From contig JAABNQ010000017.1 of assembly GCA_009928435.1 (NCBI GenBank), positions 1 through 58,260 on the forward strand: DNA of 58,260 nucleotides. The letters run 5' to 3'. Made by a program: the position numbers and the translations under genes. Positions 49,678 to 57,639 of this stretch are shown here, piece by piece. The DNA comes from Bacillus sp. HF117_J1_D (GTDB taxonomy: Bacteria > Bacillota > Bacilli > Bacillales > Bacillaceae_C). Positions within the stretch are counted from its first letter, which is position 1. Each line of letters begins with the position of its first letter. The notes beneath the pieces were generated by a model. It was given only the letters and a program-made list of their open reading frames with translations. It ran no database searches and had not been told where the DNA came from.

Positions 49678-50006
49678 TCAGGGACCGCGGCACGAAAAAG
49701 TGGACTGCCATGATGTTGCCGGAACACGTCAAAATGCTCAAAGAGTTAAATGTGGATTATTACAGGAAAAAGAAACCGGTCCTGGACGAGCAAGAATTGG
49801 AGCAAATCAACGAGACATTACATATAGCAATGGAGCTCAACCAACCTTTAATTTTTACTGTTTGGTTTGATGGCTTCTTTGAAGATGTAGAAGGCACAGT
49901 CCATTTTATCGATCAAATAAATAGGAAGATCCATGTGGTGGATATAAAAGAAAATGTACATAAGATTAAGTTTGATGCAATTGCGGAAGTTGAATATGCG
50001 GAATAA
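49674..50006 (+). CDS. yolD: YolD-like protein
   Basis: 110 residues, GAGGAGGGGTGCTAT ribosome site, ATG overlapping the preceding stop. RDRGTKKWTAMMLPEHVKML at the start and FDGFFEDVEGTVHFIDQINRKIHVVD are the YolD family blocks. YolD proteins are SOS-induced and often paired with a Y-family polymerase (UvrX), which is missing here. Confidence 0.88.
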   Translation: MIRDRGTKKWTAMMLPEHVKMLKELNVDYYRKKKPVLDEQELEQINETLHIAMELNQPLIFTVWFDGFFEDVEGTVHFIDQINRKIHVVDIKENVHKIKFDAIAEVEYAE

Positions 50007-50047
50007 AGCCCCTAGTCGAAAGAGTGGGATTTTATAATGGGGTTTAA

Positions 50048-50078
50048 TTGGGGTTGAAACTCATCATTTGGGGTTGGA
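50048..50078 (+). repeat. Probable integrase arm sites (right)
   Basis: TTGGGGTTGAA (50048-50058) and TTGGGGTTGGA (50068-50078), with a third related ATGGGGTTTA at 50038. Same word as at 9260-9281. Confidence 0.6.
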
Positions 50079-50164
50079 ATTGTTCCGACTCAATCGGAAG
50101 CACCGTTTAAAAAATGCGGTAATATCAATGTTTTTCCTGTTATTTCAGAGTGGTTAATGGAGAC

Positions 50165-50219
50165 AGCAACAGCCTTCTAAGCTGTGGGTCGGGCGTTCGA
50201 ATCGCTCCTGGGACGCTAC
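50165..50219 (+). repeat. attR core of the prophage
   Basis: 55-bp copy of the 3' part of tRNA-Arg(UCU), from AGCAACAGCC to GGGACGCTAC, differing from attL at two positions that pair with each other in the T-stem (A-T at attL, C-G here). No 5' tRNA half is present. Confidence 0.93.
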
Positions 50220-50252
50220 GAGTATAACGTTGTGTAAGATTAAAAAAATGGA

Positions 50253-50296
50253 AAACGTCGCTAATCGTTGTTAGATTAATAATTAGCGGCGTTTTT
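50253..50296 (+). terminator. Terminator right of attR (probable original tRNA terminator)
   Basis: ACGTCGCTAAT pairs with ATTAGCGGCGT (one wobble), followed by TTTTTCATTT. Confidence 0.75.
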
Positions 50297-50801
50297 CATT
50301 TGCTTTTATTGAAGTCATTTTACGCTCAAAAACGATAGAAAATGACTCTCTTTTACACAAATTTTACACATGATTAATCGTATAGATCAATCATTATTTC
50401 AGTTGTCTCTGCTTGGTCTTCTTCGCGTAATGTGGACACTGTAAAACACCCGTGGATAATTCAGAAAGCATTGCACGGTATAAGAACATTAATTTTGCAT
50501 CGTTAATACGTTGCCACTGTGTTTCAAACAAAACTAGGCAAATTAAACGAAGTAAAATGAAATAAACAAGATTAGACTATGAGTTGTATGTTCAATGTGA
50601 CTACTACTCGGTATTTTTTACCCCATTTTTGATTGTGGATGAAACAAGAATAAAAAATGGTTATACATAATTTGTAAGAACATTTTCTACGGACAATAAT
50701 TGTTCCTCGTGACGATGAAATGTTGACAGTATCGAGATGATAGTATAGATTTTGAATAGTATAACTGGTATATAATGACAGTTTGGAAAGGGGGGAATCA
50801 T
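50297..50801. other. Intergenic stretch; possible gene remnant at 50374-50455
   Basis: No intact gene. On the minus strand 50374-50455 encodes a short tail ending TEIMIDLYD and a stop, with a stop upstream; it could be a remnant of an older gene next to the tRNA. A TTGACA lies at 50723 and TATATAAT at 50769-50776 before the DUF4282 gene, but their spacing does not form one clear promoter. Confidence 0.4.
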
Positions 50802-51089
50802 ATGCAAAAATATATTTCTTTTGACAGGATGATCACACCAACGATTATCAAAATTCTATTTTGGATTGGTGTAGTGGGTTCAATTATCTCTGGTTTAGGC
50901 ATGATTATTTCTGGTTTTTCATCATATTATGGTAGTGGAGCCCAAGTCTTTATGGGATTTATGGTCATTGTTGTTGGGCCATTAATCACACGTGTATATT
51001 GTGAACTATTAATTGTATTTTTCAAAATGCAAGAATCTCTTGTGGAAATACGAAATCAGTTAGAAAAACAGCAAAACGATAATTTGTAA
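50802..51089 (+). CDS. DUF4282-type membrane protein
   Basis: 95 residues from the ATG after GGAAAGGGGGGAATCAT. YISFDRMITPTIIKILFWIG, two transmembrane helices, then RVYCELLIVFFKMQESLVEI: this is the DUF4282 pattern, a small bacterial family of unknown function. Monocistronic with its own terminator further down. Confidence 0.82.
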   Translation: MQKYISFDRMITPTIIKILFWIGVVGSIISGLGMIISGFSSYYGSGAQVFMGFMVIVVGPLITRVYCELLIVFFKMQESLVEIRNQLEKQQNDNL

Positions 51090-51204
51090 AATTTTTAGTG
51101 AAAAAGTGTAAAGTTGTTGTCGTTTTGTTTCAAACCAGTATAGTGAATATTAGGCCACTAGACGAGTTTTCCTATGGGATAGGATCAGGTTCGAGTGGTT
51201 GACA

Positions 51205-51252
51205 AAAAGCTCTTTTGCGTATCTTTACAAATATGCAAGAGAGCTTTTTTAA
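51205..51252 (+). terminator. Strong terminator
   Basis: AAAAAGCTCTTTTGC pairs with GCAAGAGAGCTTTTT (one wobble), then further Ts. The stretch 51090-51204 before it is without a gene. Confidence 0.85.
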
Positions 51253-51352
51253 ATGAAGAAAGGTGATAAAATGGAAAGAATAAACAAATTTTCAAAAGCC
51301 GTTTCAAATTATACTATATGTAACGAAAAATGAGAAAAAGGGTGATGAAAAA

Positions 51353-51529
51353 ATGATCACTACTACACTCAAAGAACTTGAAGCACAAGTTCAACAGGAT
51401 TCAGAAAAAAAAGATGAGATTATTTCGCGGTTCCGTTCTAATCTTGCTAAAAGAGGGTTAAATAAGGGTAGATTAAGACCAAAGGATCCTACAGAAGAGA
51501 AAATATTAGCTTCATTTTCTAAAAAATAG
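51353..51529 (+). CDS. Small charged hypothetical protein
   Basis: 58 residues: MITTTLKELEAQVQQ, coiled-coil start, then a basic part (FRSNLAKRGLNKGRLRPKD). AAAGGGTGATGAAAAA ribosome site. A 20-codon frame (ATG 51271) with its own AAAGGTGATAAA site just upstream may be a leader peptide. No family known. Confidence 0.5.
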   Translation: MITTTLKELEAQVQQDSEKKDEIISRFRSNLAKRGLNKGRLRPKDPTEEKILASFSKK

Positions 51530-51783
51530 GCGGTGCTAATTTGGATATTTCGTAGGGGAAAGTCGAATTAGAACAACTAAAAAATAATCGAAATATGAAA
51601 CAATGATAACCGCTGCTTCAATTATGAAGAAGGACATAAGTTAGTTCCACCTCTGCCATCTTTTTGACCCACCCCGGACAAGAAATTGATCCACCTATGA
51701 CATTAGTGTCCCAGTACATAGAGAAGGATAATGAAATTGATAAACAGCCATTGAAACCTAAATCATTTCAATGGCTATTTAGC

Positions 51784-51984
51784 TTATTTAAAGTGTTTTC
51801 CGTCTAGTTTTTTACTAATAATATCAAGAGCCCAGTTAACGAGTTCATCATGGTCTAAATCCTTTTCATCTTCCCAAATACAGGCTGCCAAGAGTTTCTC
51901 TTCCACTTCCCACATTATTTCATCCGGTAAATAATTATGGAAGAAATACCTTGCTATACGAAGTTCCACTTCCTCGGGAATCAT
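51784..51984 (-). CDS. Small third gene of the IS21 element
   Basis: 66-residue acidic helical protein (PEEVELRIARYFFHNYLPDEI...). Its start overlaps the istB stop by 4 bases (ATGA), so it is coupled to istB and lies inside the inverted repeats. IS21 elements normally have only two genes; this is a passenger or accessory factor. No family recognised. Confidence 0.6.
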   Translation of the reverse strand: MIPEEVELRIARYFFHNYLPDEIMWEVEEKLLAACIWEDEKDLDHDELVNWALDIISKKLDGKHFK

Positions 51985-52730
51985 TTTGTTGCCGACAATC
52001 CATTACGTTCTCTCATAGAAACTGTGCCGTCAATTAGTATGTTATAGGAATCATGCACAATTCTGTCTAGAATGGCGTCTGCCAGCGTACCTTCGCCAAT
52101 TTTGTCATGCCAGCCCCGAGGGTCGAATTGAGAACAAAATATGGTAGAACCATGCTGATGACGTGCTTCTATGATTTCGAGAAGATCTCTTGCTTCTGTC
52201 TCTTTTAACGGAGTTAATAGCCACTCATCTAAGATGAGTAAGTTTACATTCTTATACTTTTTCATTACCTTTCTGTATGTTCCTTCGCCTCTTGCGATTG
52301 CCAATTCATCTAGGAGGTCAGGTAAACGAATATACTTTACTTTATAGAATTGACGACAAGCAGCTATGCCAAATGCACAAGCTAAGTATGTTTTACCATT
52401 TCCCGAAGCACCCATTAATATAATGTTGTGATGCTCTTTAATATAATTACCAGTTGCTAACCGCAAAATTTGCGCCTTATCCAGCTTTCTATCCGAATGA
52501 TATTCAATATTTTCAATACATGCCTGGGAGTCCCGTAATTCTGCTTGTTTGATTAGGCGATCAAGTTTGTTATTTTGTCTTCTGGACCACTCAATATCAA
52601 CTAGTAATCCAAATCGATCTTCAAAAGATAGTTCTTGATATTCCGGATTCCTCAATTGCTCTCTGAATGTTTCTGCCATCGCAGACATTCTCATTTCATT
52701 TAACTTTGTTAAGGTGTTATCAGTTGTCAT
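51981..52730 (-). CDS. istB: IstB-like helper ATPase
   Basis: 249 residues from the ATG after GGAGGGAATCATA. AAA+ ATPase of the DnaA/DnaC clade: LNEMRMSAMAETFREQL at the N-terminus, Walker A MGASGNGKTYLA, Walker B LLILDEW, then TIFCSQFDPRGWHDKIGEG and DAILDRIVHDSYNI. Regulates target choice by the IstA transposase. Confidence 0.94.
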   Translation of the reverse strand: MTTDNTLTKLNEMRMSAMAETFREQLRNPEYQELSFEDRFGLLVDIEWSRRQNNKLDRLIKQAELRDSQACIENIEYHSDRKLDKAQILRLATGNYIKEHHNIILMGASGNGKTYLACAFGIAACRQFYKVKYIRLPDLLDELAIARGEGTYRKVMKKYKNVNLLILDEWLLTPLKETEARDLLEIIEARHQHGSTIFCSQFDPRGWHDKIGEGTLADAILDRIVHDSYNILIDGTVSMRERNGLSATK

Positions 52731-54282
52731 TATGATTCCCTCCGTAGTAAGCAGCGCCACGAGTAAACCCGTAAGCGTTATCATTTTTTTGTGTGTTCAT
52801 TTGTTTGCCTGTTTCCTCTAATGGCAATTTATCATGCCCTGTTTTTAGGATGGTTTGTATGCTTTTTAGTTTTGGTCGTGGTGTATAAGACAATGCTCTT
52901 TCACACGCCCTCTCTATACGTTCGATAGAGTATTTATCTGCCAGTTTCATCAATGCATAGGTGGATTTCAATCCTTGCTTTTCCGTAGGATAAGATTCTA
53001 GAATTCTTTCGATCGTTAATAAGGTGGAAGGGCCAGAAGTGGCACCCCACTCTAATATGAATTCCTTATCAAAAGATGCATACTTTCTATGATCTCTAGG
53101 CATATGATCAGGAATCGTACTGAAATCCCCAGCTGACTTATTTGATCTTTTGTGTGAAGCAATCCGGATATTCTTATAAAATACTTCAATTATATTTCTC
53201 GTTACTCGAACGTCTACCGTACATTTGATATAATCATAGGGTACAGAATAATAGTTATTATCAATTTTCACATGATAGTCAGGCTGGACAACAGTCTTTG
53301 CCCAGCTTGCAATCTCGTATGGTGAATGAGGTAGGGGCATCAATGCAAAACTTTCTTCTTTTAAGAATGCCTCCTGCCTATTCCCTTTTTTCTTTTAAAA
53401 CGGTTTTGTATTTACCACGTCTAATTTCTCTTTAATTGCTTTGTTTAGCTCCGTCAAAGAAAAGAACTTTTCATTGCGAAGAGATGCAATAATCCAAGTT
53501 GATATATGCCCAACATTACCTTCTACACTCGCTTTGTCCTTGGGCTTACGTACACGTGCTGGAATAATAGTAGTCTGGTAATATTCAGCCATTTCCTGAT
53601 AGCTTTGATTAAGAATTGGATCAGTACGAGAAGACTTCGTCACTCCCGTCTTTAAGTTATCGGGAACAATAATTCGTGTAACTCCCCCGTAAAATTCAAA
53701 TGCATGAATATGAGCCGTAATCCAACTCTCTATACCCATAGATAGGAACCCTTCCACATAAGCATATTGACTGCAGGGCAATGTAGAAACAAAGATATAA
53801 ACAGGAATTTCTTCTCCCGTTAGATTGTTCACAAGATGCATGGTTTTACCTGCCCAGTCTACTTCCATTTGTTCTCCAGGTTTCCTTTTAATGCGCATGG
53901 TTGCTTTGGTTTTCCTTGCATAATCGTTGTAAAATCTACAAAATTGACGATAACTATAAGGAATTTCATTGCTTTCCCGGCACTGTAAAGAGTACTCGTC
54001 CCATAAAAGGGAGAGTGTAACTCCAGATTTAGCCAATTCCTTGTGAATGTATTCGCCATTAGGCTTTCGACGATGATCCGAAGGAACCTTTTTCTCAGGA
54101 AATAGAATCACCTGTAGATCCAAATCAGTCATGTCCTCTTGGAGTGGCCACTGAATATTCTTTTCCTCCGCCCTTCGAATCACTTCTCTAATTGTAGTCC
54201 TTGAATGACCACTGCTTGATGCTATCCCCCTTTGTGTGACCCCTTGCGCATGAAGCCTTAAAATTTCCCGATACTTAATCAC
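52720..54282 (-). pseudogene. istA: IstA transposase with in-frame ochre stop
   Basis: About 520 codons in one frame. HTH at the N-terminus (LHAQGVTQRGIASSSGHSRTTIREV), DDE core with EQMEVDWAGK, DNLKTGV and KDKASVEGNV, then after the stop the C-terminal VKIDNNYYSVPYDYI part. The TAA at 53397-53395 replaces what is probably CAA (Gln) and reading resumes in the same frame, so one base change breaks the gene. Start taken as GTG 54282 after AGGAGG. The truncated protein retains the DDE residues, so loss of function is likely but not certain. Confidence 0.85.
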
Positions 54283-54288
54283 AAAAAA

Positions 54289-54340
54289 ACCTCCTATATA
54301 ATAAATTTGCACATATGTGCAAATTTATTATATAGGAGGT
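54289..54340. repeat. Perfect 52-bp palindrome at the istA start
   Basis: 26-bp arms, ACCTCCTATATAATAAATTT and on to GCACAT, and its exact complement. The arm nearest istA holds the istA ribosome site AGGAGG, the other arm holds its complement and a TATAAT box for the minus strand. RNA that covers both arms would fold and hide the ribosome site. Confidence 0.93.
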
Positions 54341-54404
54341 GGGACAGTGATGTCTTGATTGGGTCAAATTCATGTCCGAAGTGGACCGAAAAGATGGCAC
54401 AACT

Positions 54405-54765
54405 GGGTCAATTGGATGGCTGTAATCAAATTATAACAAAATTGCTTGAACCAAAGAATATTCAACCAGTTATTGTTGGTGGATTATCTGTTGAAATATA
54501 CACACAAAATGATGATTCAACCAGAGATATTGATTTTGTGTCAGATGGATACCACATAATTGAGGATATTCTTTTTTCTTTGGGGTTCAAAAAAGAGGAT
54601 AGACATTTTTAGCACGAAATGATAGAAATTGCTATTGAAATCCCAAGTAATGAATTAGCTGGAAATATTGAAAAAGTAATCAAAGTTAATATAGACGAAA
54701 GAGATTTGAGGAAGTTTTTGGACATGAAGTTACCCCCAATGCCGCATAGTTTGAACTATTTATGA
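54405..54765 (+). pseudogene. Nucleotidyltransferase-like gene remnant (AbiEii/DUF6036 type)
   Basis: The frame from the IS end reads QIITKLLEPKNIQPVIVGGL, SVEIYT and TRDIDFVSDGYHIIEDI: the G-G...D-I-D core of small nucleotidyltransferases such as AbiEii/MNT. It lacks its 5' end (cut by the IS), has a TAG at 54610-54612, continues in frame with EIAIEIPSNELAG and ends at 54765, too short for the family. Such genes are often toxins of toxin-antitoxin pairs; no partner remains. Confidence 0.68.
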
Positions 54766-54908
54766 AAATTCACAGCTTTCTACTAAGATTCGATGACGTC
54801 AGTTAAAGATGAGAGGATTAAAGGAAGTTTTGCAAGCAAAGTGGCGAAGAAGTATTGACTTGCTTCTTTGCACATTTTTTGTAAAGTATGTGCATGTTAT
54901 AGTGATGA
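54766..54908. other. Intergenic stretch
   Basis: AT-rich, no gene. It contains TTGACT near 54856, a possible -35 box for the structured region that follows, but no well-spaced -10. Confidence 0.4.
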
Positions 54909-55051
54909 GTAACAAAAGGAATGTAAAAAACGCCACATTTGTTTCAAATTATCTATCTCTATCCGCGATGATAGGAACCTTGCCTTAATAAAGAACCACT
55001 AATCTATCATTCCTTTTGTTTTATTGACTTATCCAAACGGGTAAGTCTTTT
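54909..55051 (+). ncRNA. Candidate structured RNA or leader, unknown class
   Basis: ACAAAAGGAATG (54909-54920) is exactly complementary to CATTCCTTTTGT (55010-55021). A second pairing, ATGATAG with CTATCAT, competes for the same 3' strand. A terminator-type stem GACTTATCC/GGGTAAGTC with six Ts follows (about 55028-55051). I see no gene downstream on this strand. From here to 55325 there is no gene. Confidence 0.35.
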
Positions 55052-55325
55052 TTGATGTTTGAAGAAAATATATCTTTGGAAAAAGTCTTAAAATGGCAGA
55101 TTTTTAGTAAGCCTGAAATATAAAAATAAGCGCACCTTTCGGTACGCATGCCAAATCCCTTTCCACGGGACAGCGCCGATGACAGATATAGCAACACAAT
55201 TTAACATGTTTCCGCACGCTTATAATTTATGCTAACAGCTTTTTCTCCTCATTTCCTGCCAGTATCCTGTCAAAAGTCTGCCATTAATTTAAATTCCAAA
55301 GAAAAGACCAAAAACTTATTAGGGT

Positions 55326-56180
55326 TTAGTTAATTTCTTCTAATATTTTATCTGCAAATTTTTCAATAGCAGTTTGATTCTTAGCTTCTACAATATTTGA
55401 TACTTCTTTAAGAATATTTAAAGCTGTTTTGATATTTTTATTTTCTTCCTTAATATAAACCAACGTAACTAAGTCAATTTCTGTATCTTTTATTAAAGGA
55501 TTATTTATATTTGTTCTATTGTTTTTTATTTTTGTATAGTTCCAAGCCCATTCTTTTGCTACCTGTGTTGCTCGATTGCTATAATTTCTAGAATAATCAA
55601 ATGATAAAGTCTTAATTAATTTTGATTTATTATCATTTTTTGGTTTGTATCCAAAGTCTAATTTAATTTCTTCGGGGCCTAGTTCTAACTCAATATTTCG
55701 ATTAAAATTTTGTTTTTTTACTAAGTCACTTCTTTTAAATACCCTATTCATTATTGATTTTACTACATCATCAGTAATTCGTTTTGATTTATTTGCATCA
55801 AAGTAAACAAATGTTCTAAATAAATTAACCTCATCTTTTTGAATGTCCTGACTTCTTATTACACGTATAGGTGAGAATTGTAACTGATTAACATAAATAG
55901 AAGTAGTTCGCTCTAAAAAATCAGGCATGTAAACATCTTTAACTGAAGGGCCATCGGTTAATGTTTGTGTAAACTCGGATTGAACACCTTCCAATACTAA
56001 TTTTAAAAATTTTATATCAATTTCATCATCAAATGCGGTAACCCTAGAAAAGTTATTCGTTAATTCTAAATTAACATAACCATCTTCGGGAGAATGAAAT
56101 AATAAACCAATATTAATAAATTCTTGCCTATTTTCATCCGGAACATAACGTAATACAGTAAATTTACACAAACGATTCAC
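55326..56180 (-). CDS. DUF3037 family protein
   Basis: 284 residues from GTG after AAAGGAGGCGTTT. KFTVLRYVPDENRQEFINIGLLFHSPEDG is the DUF3037 signature; the rest is mixed alpha/beta. It begins 1 base after the stop of the HipA-like kinase, so both are one operon. DUF3037 and HipA-like kinase genes are commonly neighbours. The joint role is not known to me; see findings. Confidence 0.8.
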   Translation of the reverse strand: MNRLCKFTVLRYVPDENRQEFINIGLLFHSPEDGYVNLELTNNFSRVTAFDDEIDIKFLKLVLEGVQSEFTQTLTDGPSVKDVYMPDFLERTTSIYVNQLQFSPIRVIRSQDIQKDEVNLFRTFVYFDANKSKRITDDVVKSIMNRVFKRSDLVKKQNFNRNIELELGPEEIKLDFGYKPKNDNKSKLIKTLSFDYSRNYSNRATQVAKEWAWNYTKIKNNRTNINNPLIKDTEIDLVTLVYIKEENKNIKTALNILKEVSNIVEAKNQTAIEKFADKILEEIN

Positions 56181-56181
56181 T

Positions 56182-56991
56182 TCAAACGCCTCCTTTCCAA
56201 AAAGGTAAATGCGGTTTTATTATTGGAAATACCTCTTCAATTCTAGATATCCGATCTAATAAATACTCATGTAGTACTTTTTTCTCTTCTTCGTTAACTT
56301 CCCATTCATCAGGTATACTATTTATAATATCTCTAATTACACTGGAATTTAAACGGGGCAATTTTCCCATTATGTTATTAAATGGATTATTTCCGCGTAT
56401 AAAAGGAACTAACTTACTATATACATATCCTGTCGGATCCATAAGTTCGAAAGGATTGCCAATTCTTTGTTTAAGATCAGTCGACTGCCAAATAGGACCA
56501 AGATCAAATGCGTGAGTGTGATCAATCACTACTATTTCCATTTTGGTAGCATCAAAAATCAAATTTCCCCCATTGCTATCACGGTCACGATTACATATTA
56601 TCTGATCGAACAATATTACTTCTGGGATACACTCAACATTTAAAGCTTTCTCAAGCATTTGAGTATTGGATATCTGAAAAGCCTTTTTTACTTTCTTAGT
56701 ACCAAAGTGGACCCCAGGAGTAATACTATCTTCAATATGATCTGATATTTCAGGCCCATAATCCTGAACAAAAGTCGTATCTACCTGAATTAATCTTGGT
56801 GAGGCCAAAGGTAATTCCAGAATTTCTGCAAGTTTAGCACAGACATATTCATTAGCTAGGACTCTTAATCCTTCAGGATTTTCTTTAAATTTAACTGCAT
56901 ATGGAAATCCATCATCGCAGGTAATATAATAAGGCCTAGTACATCCATTTTTAATTTTACCGTTTGGCACTAATGCTTTGACAGTTTCCAT
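56182..56991 (-). CDS. HipA-like Ser/Thr kinase
   Basis: 269 residues. N-terminal ATP-binding part with PYYITCDDGFPYAVKFKENP (Lys) and EYVCAKLAEIL (Glu); catalytic loop ICNRDRDSNGGNLIF (N-R-D-R-D) and metal-binding VVIDHTHAFDLG. This is the compact HipA-like group without the N-terminal toxin subdomain, always near DUF3037 in my memory. No HipB-type HTH antitoxin gene is next to it. Start at ATG 56991 behind GGTGGAGGTATAAGG. Confidence 0.8.
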   Translation of the reverse strand: METVKALVPNGKIKNGCTRPYYITCDDGFPYAVKFKENPEGLRVLANEYVCAKLAEILELPLASPRLIQVDTTFVQDYGPEISDHIEDSITPGVHFGTKKVKKAFQISNTQMLEKALNVECIPEVILFDQIICNRDRDSNGGNLIFDATKMEIVVIDHTHAFDLGPIWQSTDLKQRIGNPFELMDPTGYVYSKLVPFIRGNNPFNNIMGKLPRLNSSVIRDIINSIPDEWEVNEEEKKVLHEYLLDRISRIEEVFPIIKPHLPFWKGGV

Positions 56992-57245
56992 CAAACCTTA
57001 TACCTCCACCTAATTATAAGGAATATTTCCGTTTTAGCAATCATTTTTGCATGACAGATTTTGCAATTTATGCCTCAAGGCATTATACCTTGAATTGGTG
57101 TTTTTTCTCTATACCAATTACCCATATTTTATGAACTGGATAACTCAACCAAAGCCCAAAATTTTTGATATTTCTATTTCAATCTCACTTCCCCATTTTG
57201 AGTTACACATTTACCTTTTATCGTTACCTGATATACAAAAAAATC

Positions 57246-57317
57246 GAGTAGGAGAGGATGGCTAACCCCCGACCTCTCACACCACTGTACGTACGGTCCC
57301 GTATATGGCGGCTTCAT
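57246..57317 (-). other. Group II intron 3' end (domains V-VI)
   Basis: On the minus strand GAAGCCGCCATATACGGGACC, then CGTACGTACAGTGG, then GTGAGAGG...CCTCTCC TACTCGAT: this is the layout of a group II intron domain V (with the conserved AGCCG start) and domain VI at the 3' splice site. It follows the maturase C-terminal remnant. Confidence 0.65.
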
Positions 57318-57515
57318 CTAAGTCCAACGCAATATTTGATATCTATTAAATAGACTCTTCAACCGTTGGTTTGAGCAGTATCGGTCACCAAGGGCTTGAT
57401 GCAAGACTGGGCTATTGGAAATTCGCAAATAGGCCTTACTTGTATTTGCCCACTCCCACGCTTTTCCTTTCTTGACCCCATGTTTCATGAGATTCTTGTA
57501 CTCAGTTTTAACTTT
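57318..57515 (-). pseudogene. Group II intron reverse transcriptase/maturase, C-terminal remnant
   Basis: About 65 codons read KTEYKNLMKHGVKKGKAWEW, ANTSKAYLRISNSPVLHQAL and KSLFNRYQILRWT, matching the last part of group II intron-encoded proteins (the region after the maturase domain). The reverse transcriptase core is missing; upstream DNA (57516-57650) is unrelated in frame. Remnant left by an internal deletion. Confidence 0.72.
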
Positions 57516-57639
57516 CTTCTTTTAAGGCCAGTGGGGTTGTAGGTGGCTGATTATCAGTTGCTCCGCCATTGCCGCTGGCTATACATCCGCCATCGAAGGT
57601 GGCTGCGGACAATATTGTGGGATTGCTATCATATATAGA

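Larger units (their letters stand above)
9114..50219. mobile_element. Integrated siphovirus-type prophage, about 41 kb
   Basis: Bounded by 55-bp att repeats in tRNA-Arg, with the integrase at the left end and an SOS cassette at the right. It has all modules: lysogeny, divergent control region, replication/recombination, late regulator, packaging, head, tail, lysis. All large structural genes are open (portal, capsid, tape measure of 1007 residues, Tal), so I see no sign of decay. Long tape measure, tail chaperone frameshift and Dit/Tal indicate a non-contractile or flexible siphovirus tail; no sheath or baseplate-wedge genes are seen. Confidence 0.95.
51650..54400 (-). mobile_element. IS21-family insertion sequence
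   Basis: istA and istB on the minus strand plus a small third gene. Imperfect terminal inverted repeats: TGCCATCTTTTTGACCCACC near 51655 reading inward, and TGTGCCATCTTTTCGGTCCA reading inward from about 54398. Similarity continues for about 50 bases (GGACA, ATTTGACC and GACAT blocks at like spacing). Exact ends and target duplication were not determined. The right end interrupts a nucleotidyltransferase-like gene. Confidence 0.87.

Noticed and set aside
57047-57265. 72-codon plus-strand frame left of the intron remnant
   Set aside because: No ribosome site, odd composition, and it runs into the intron 3' end.
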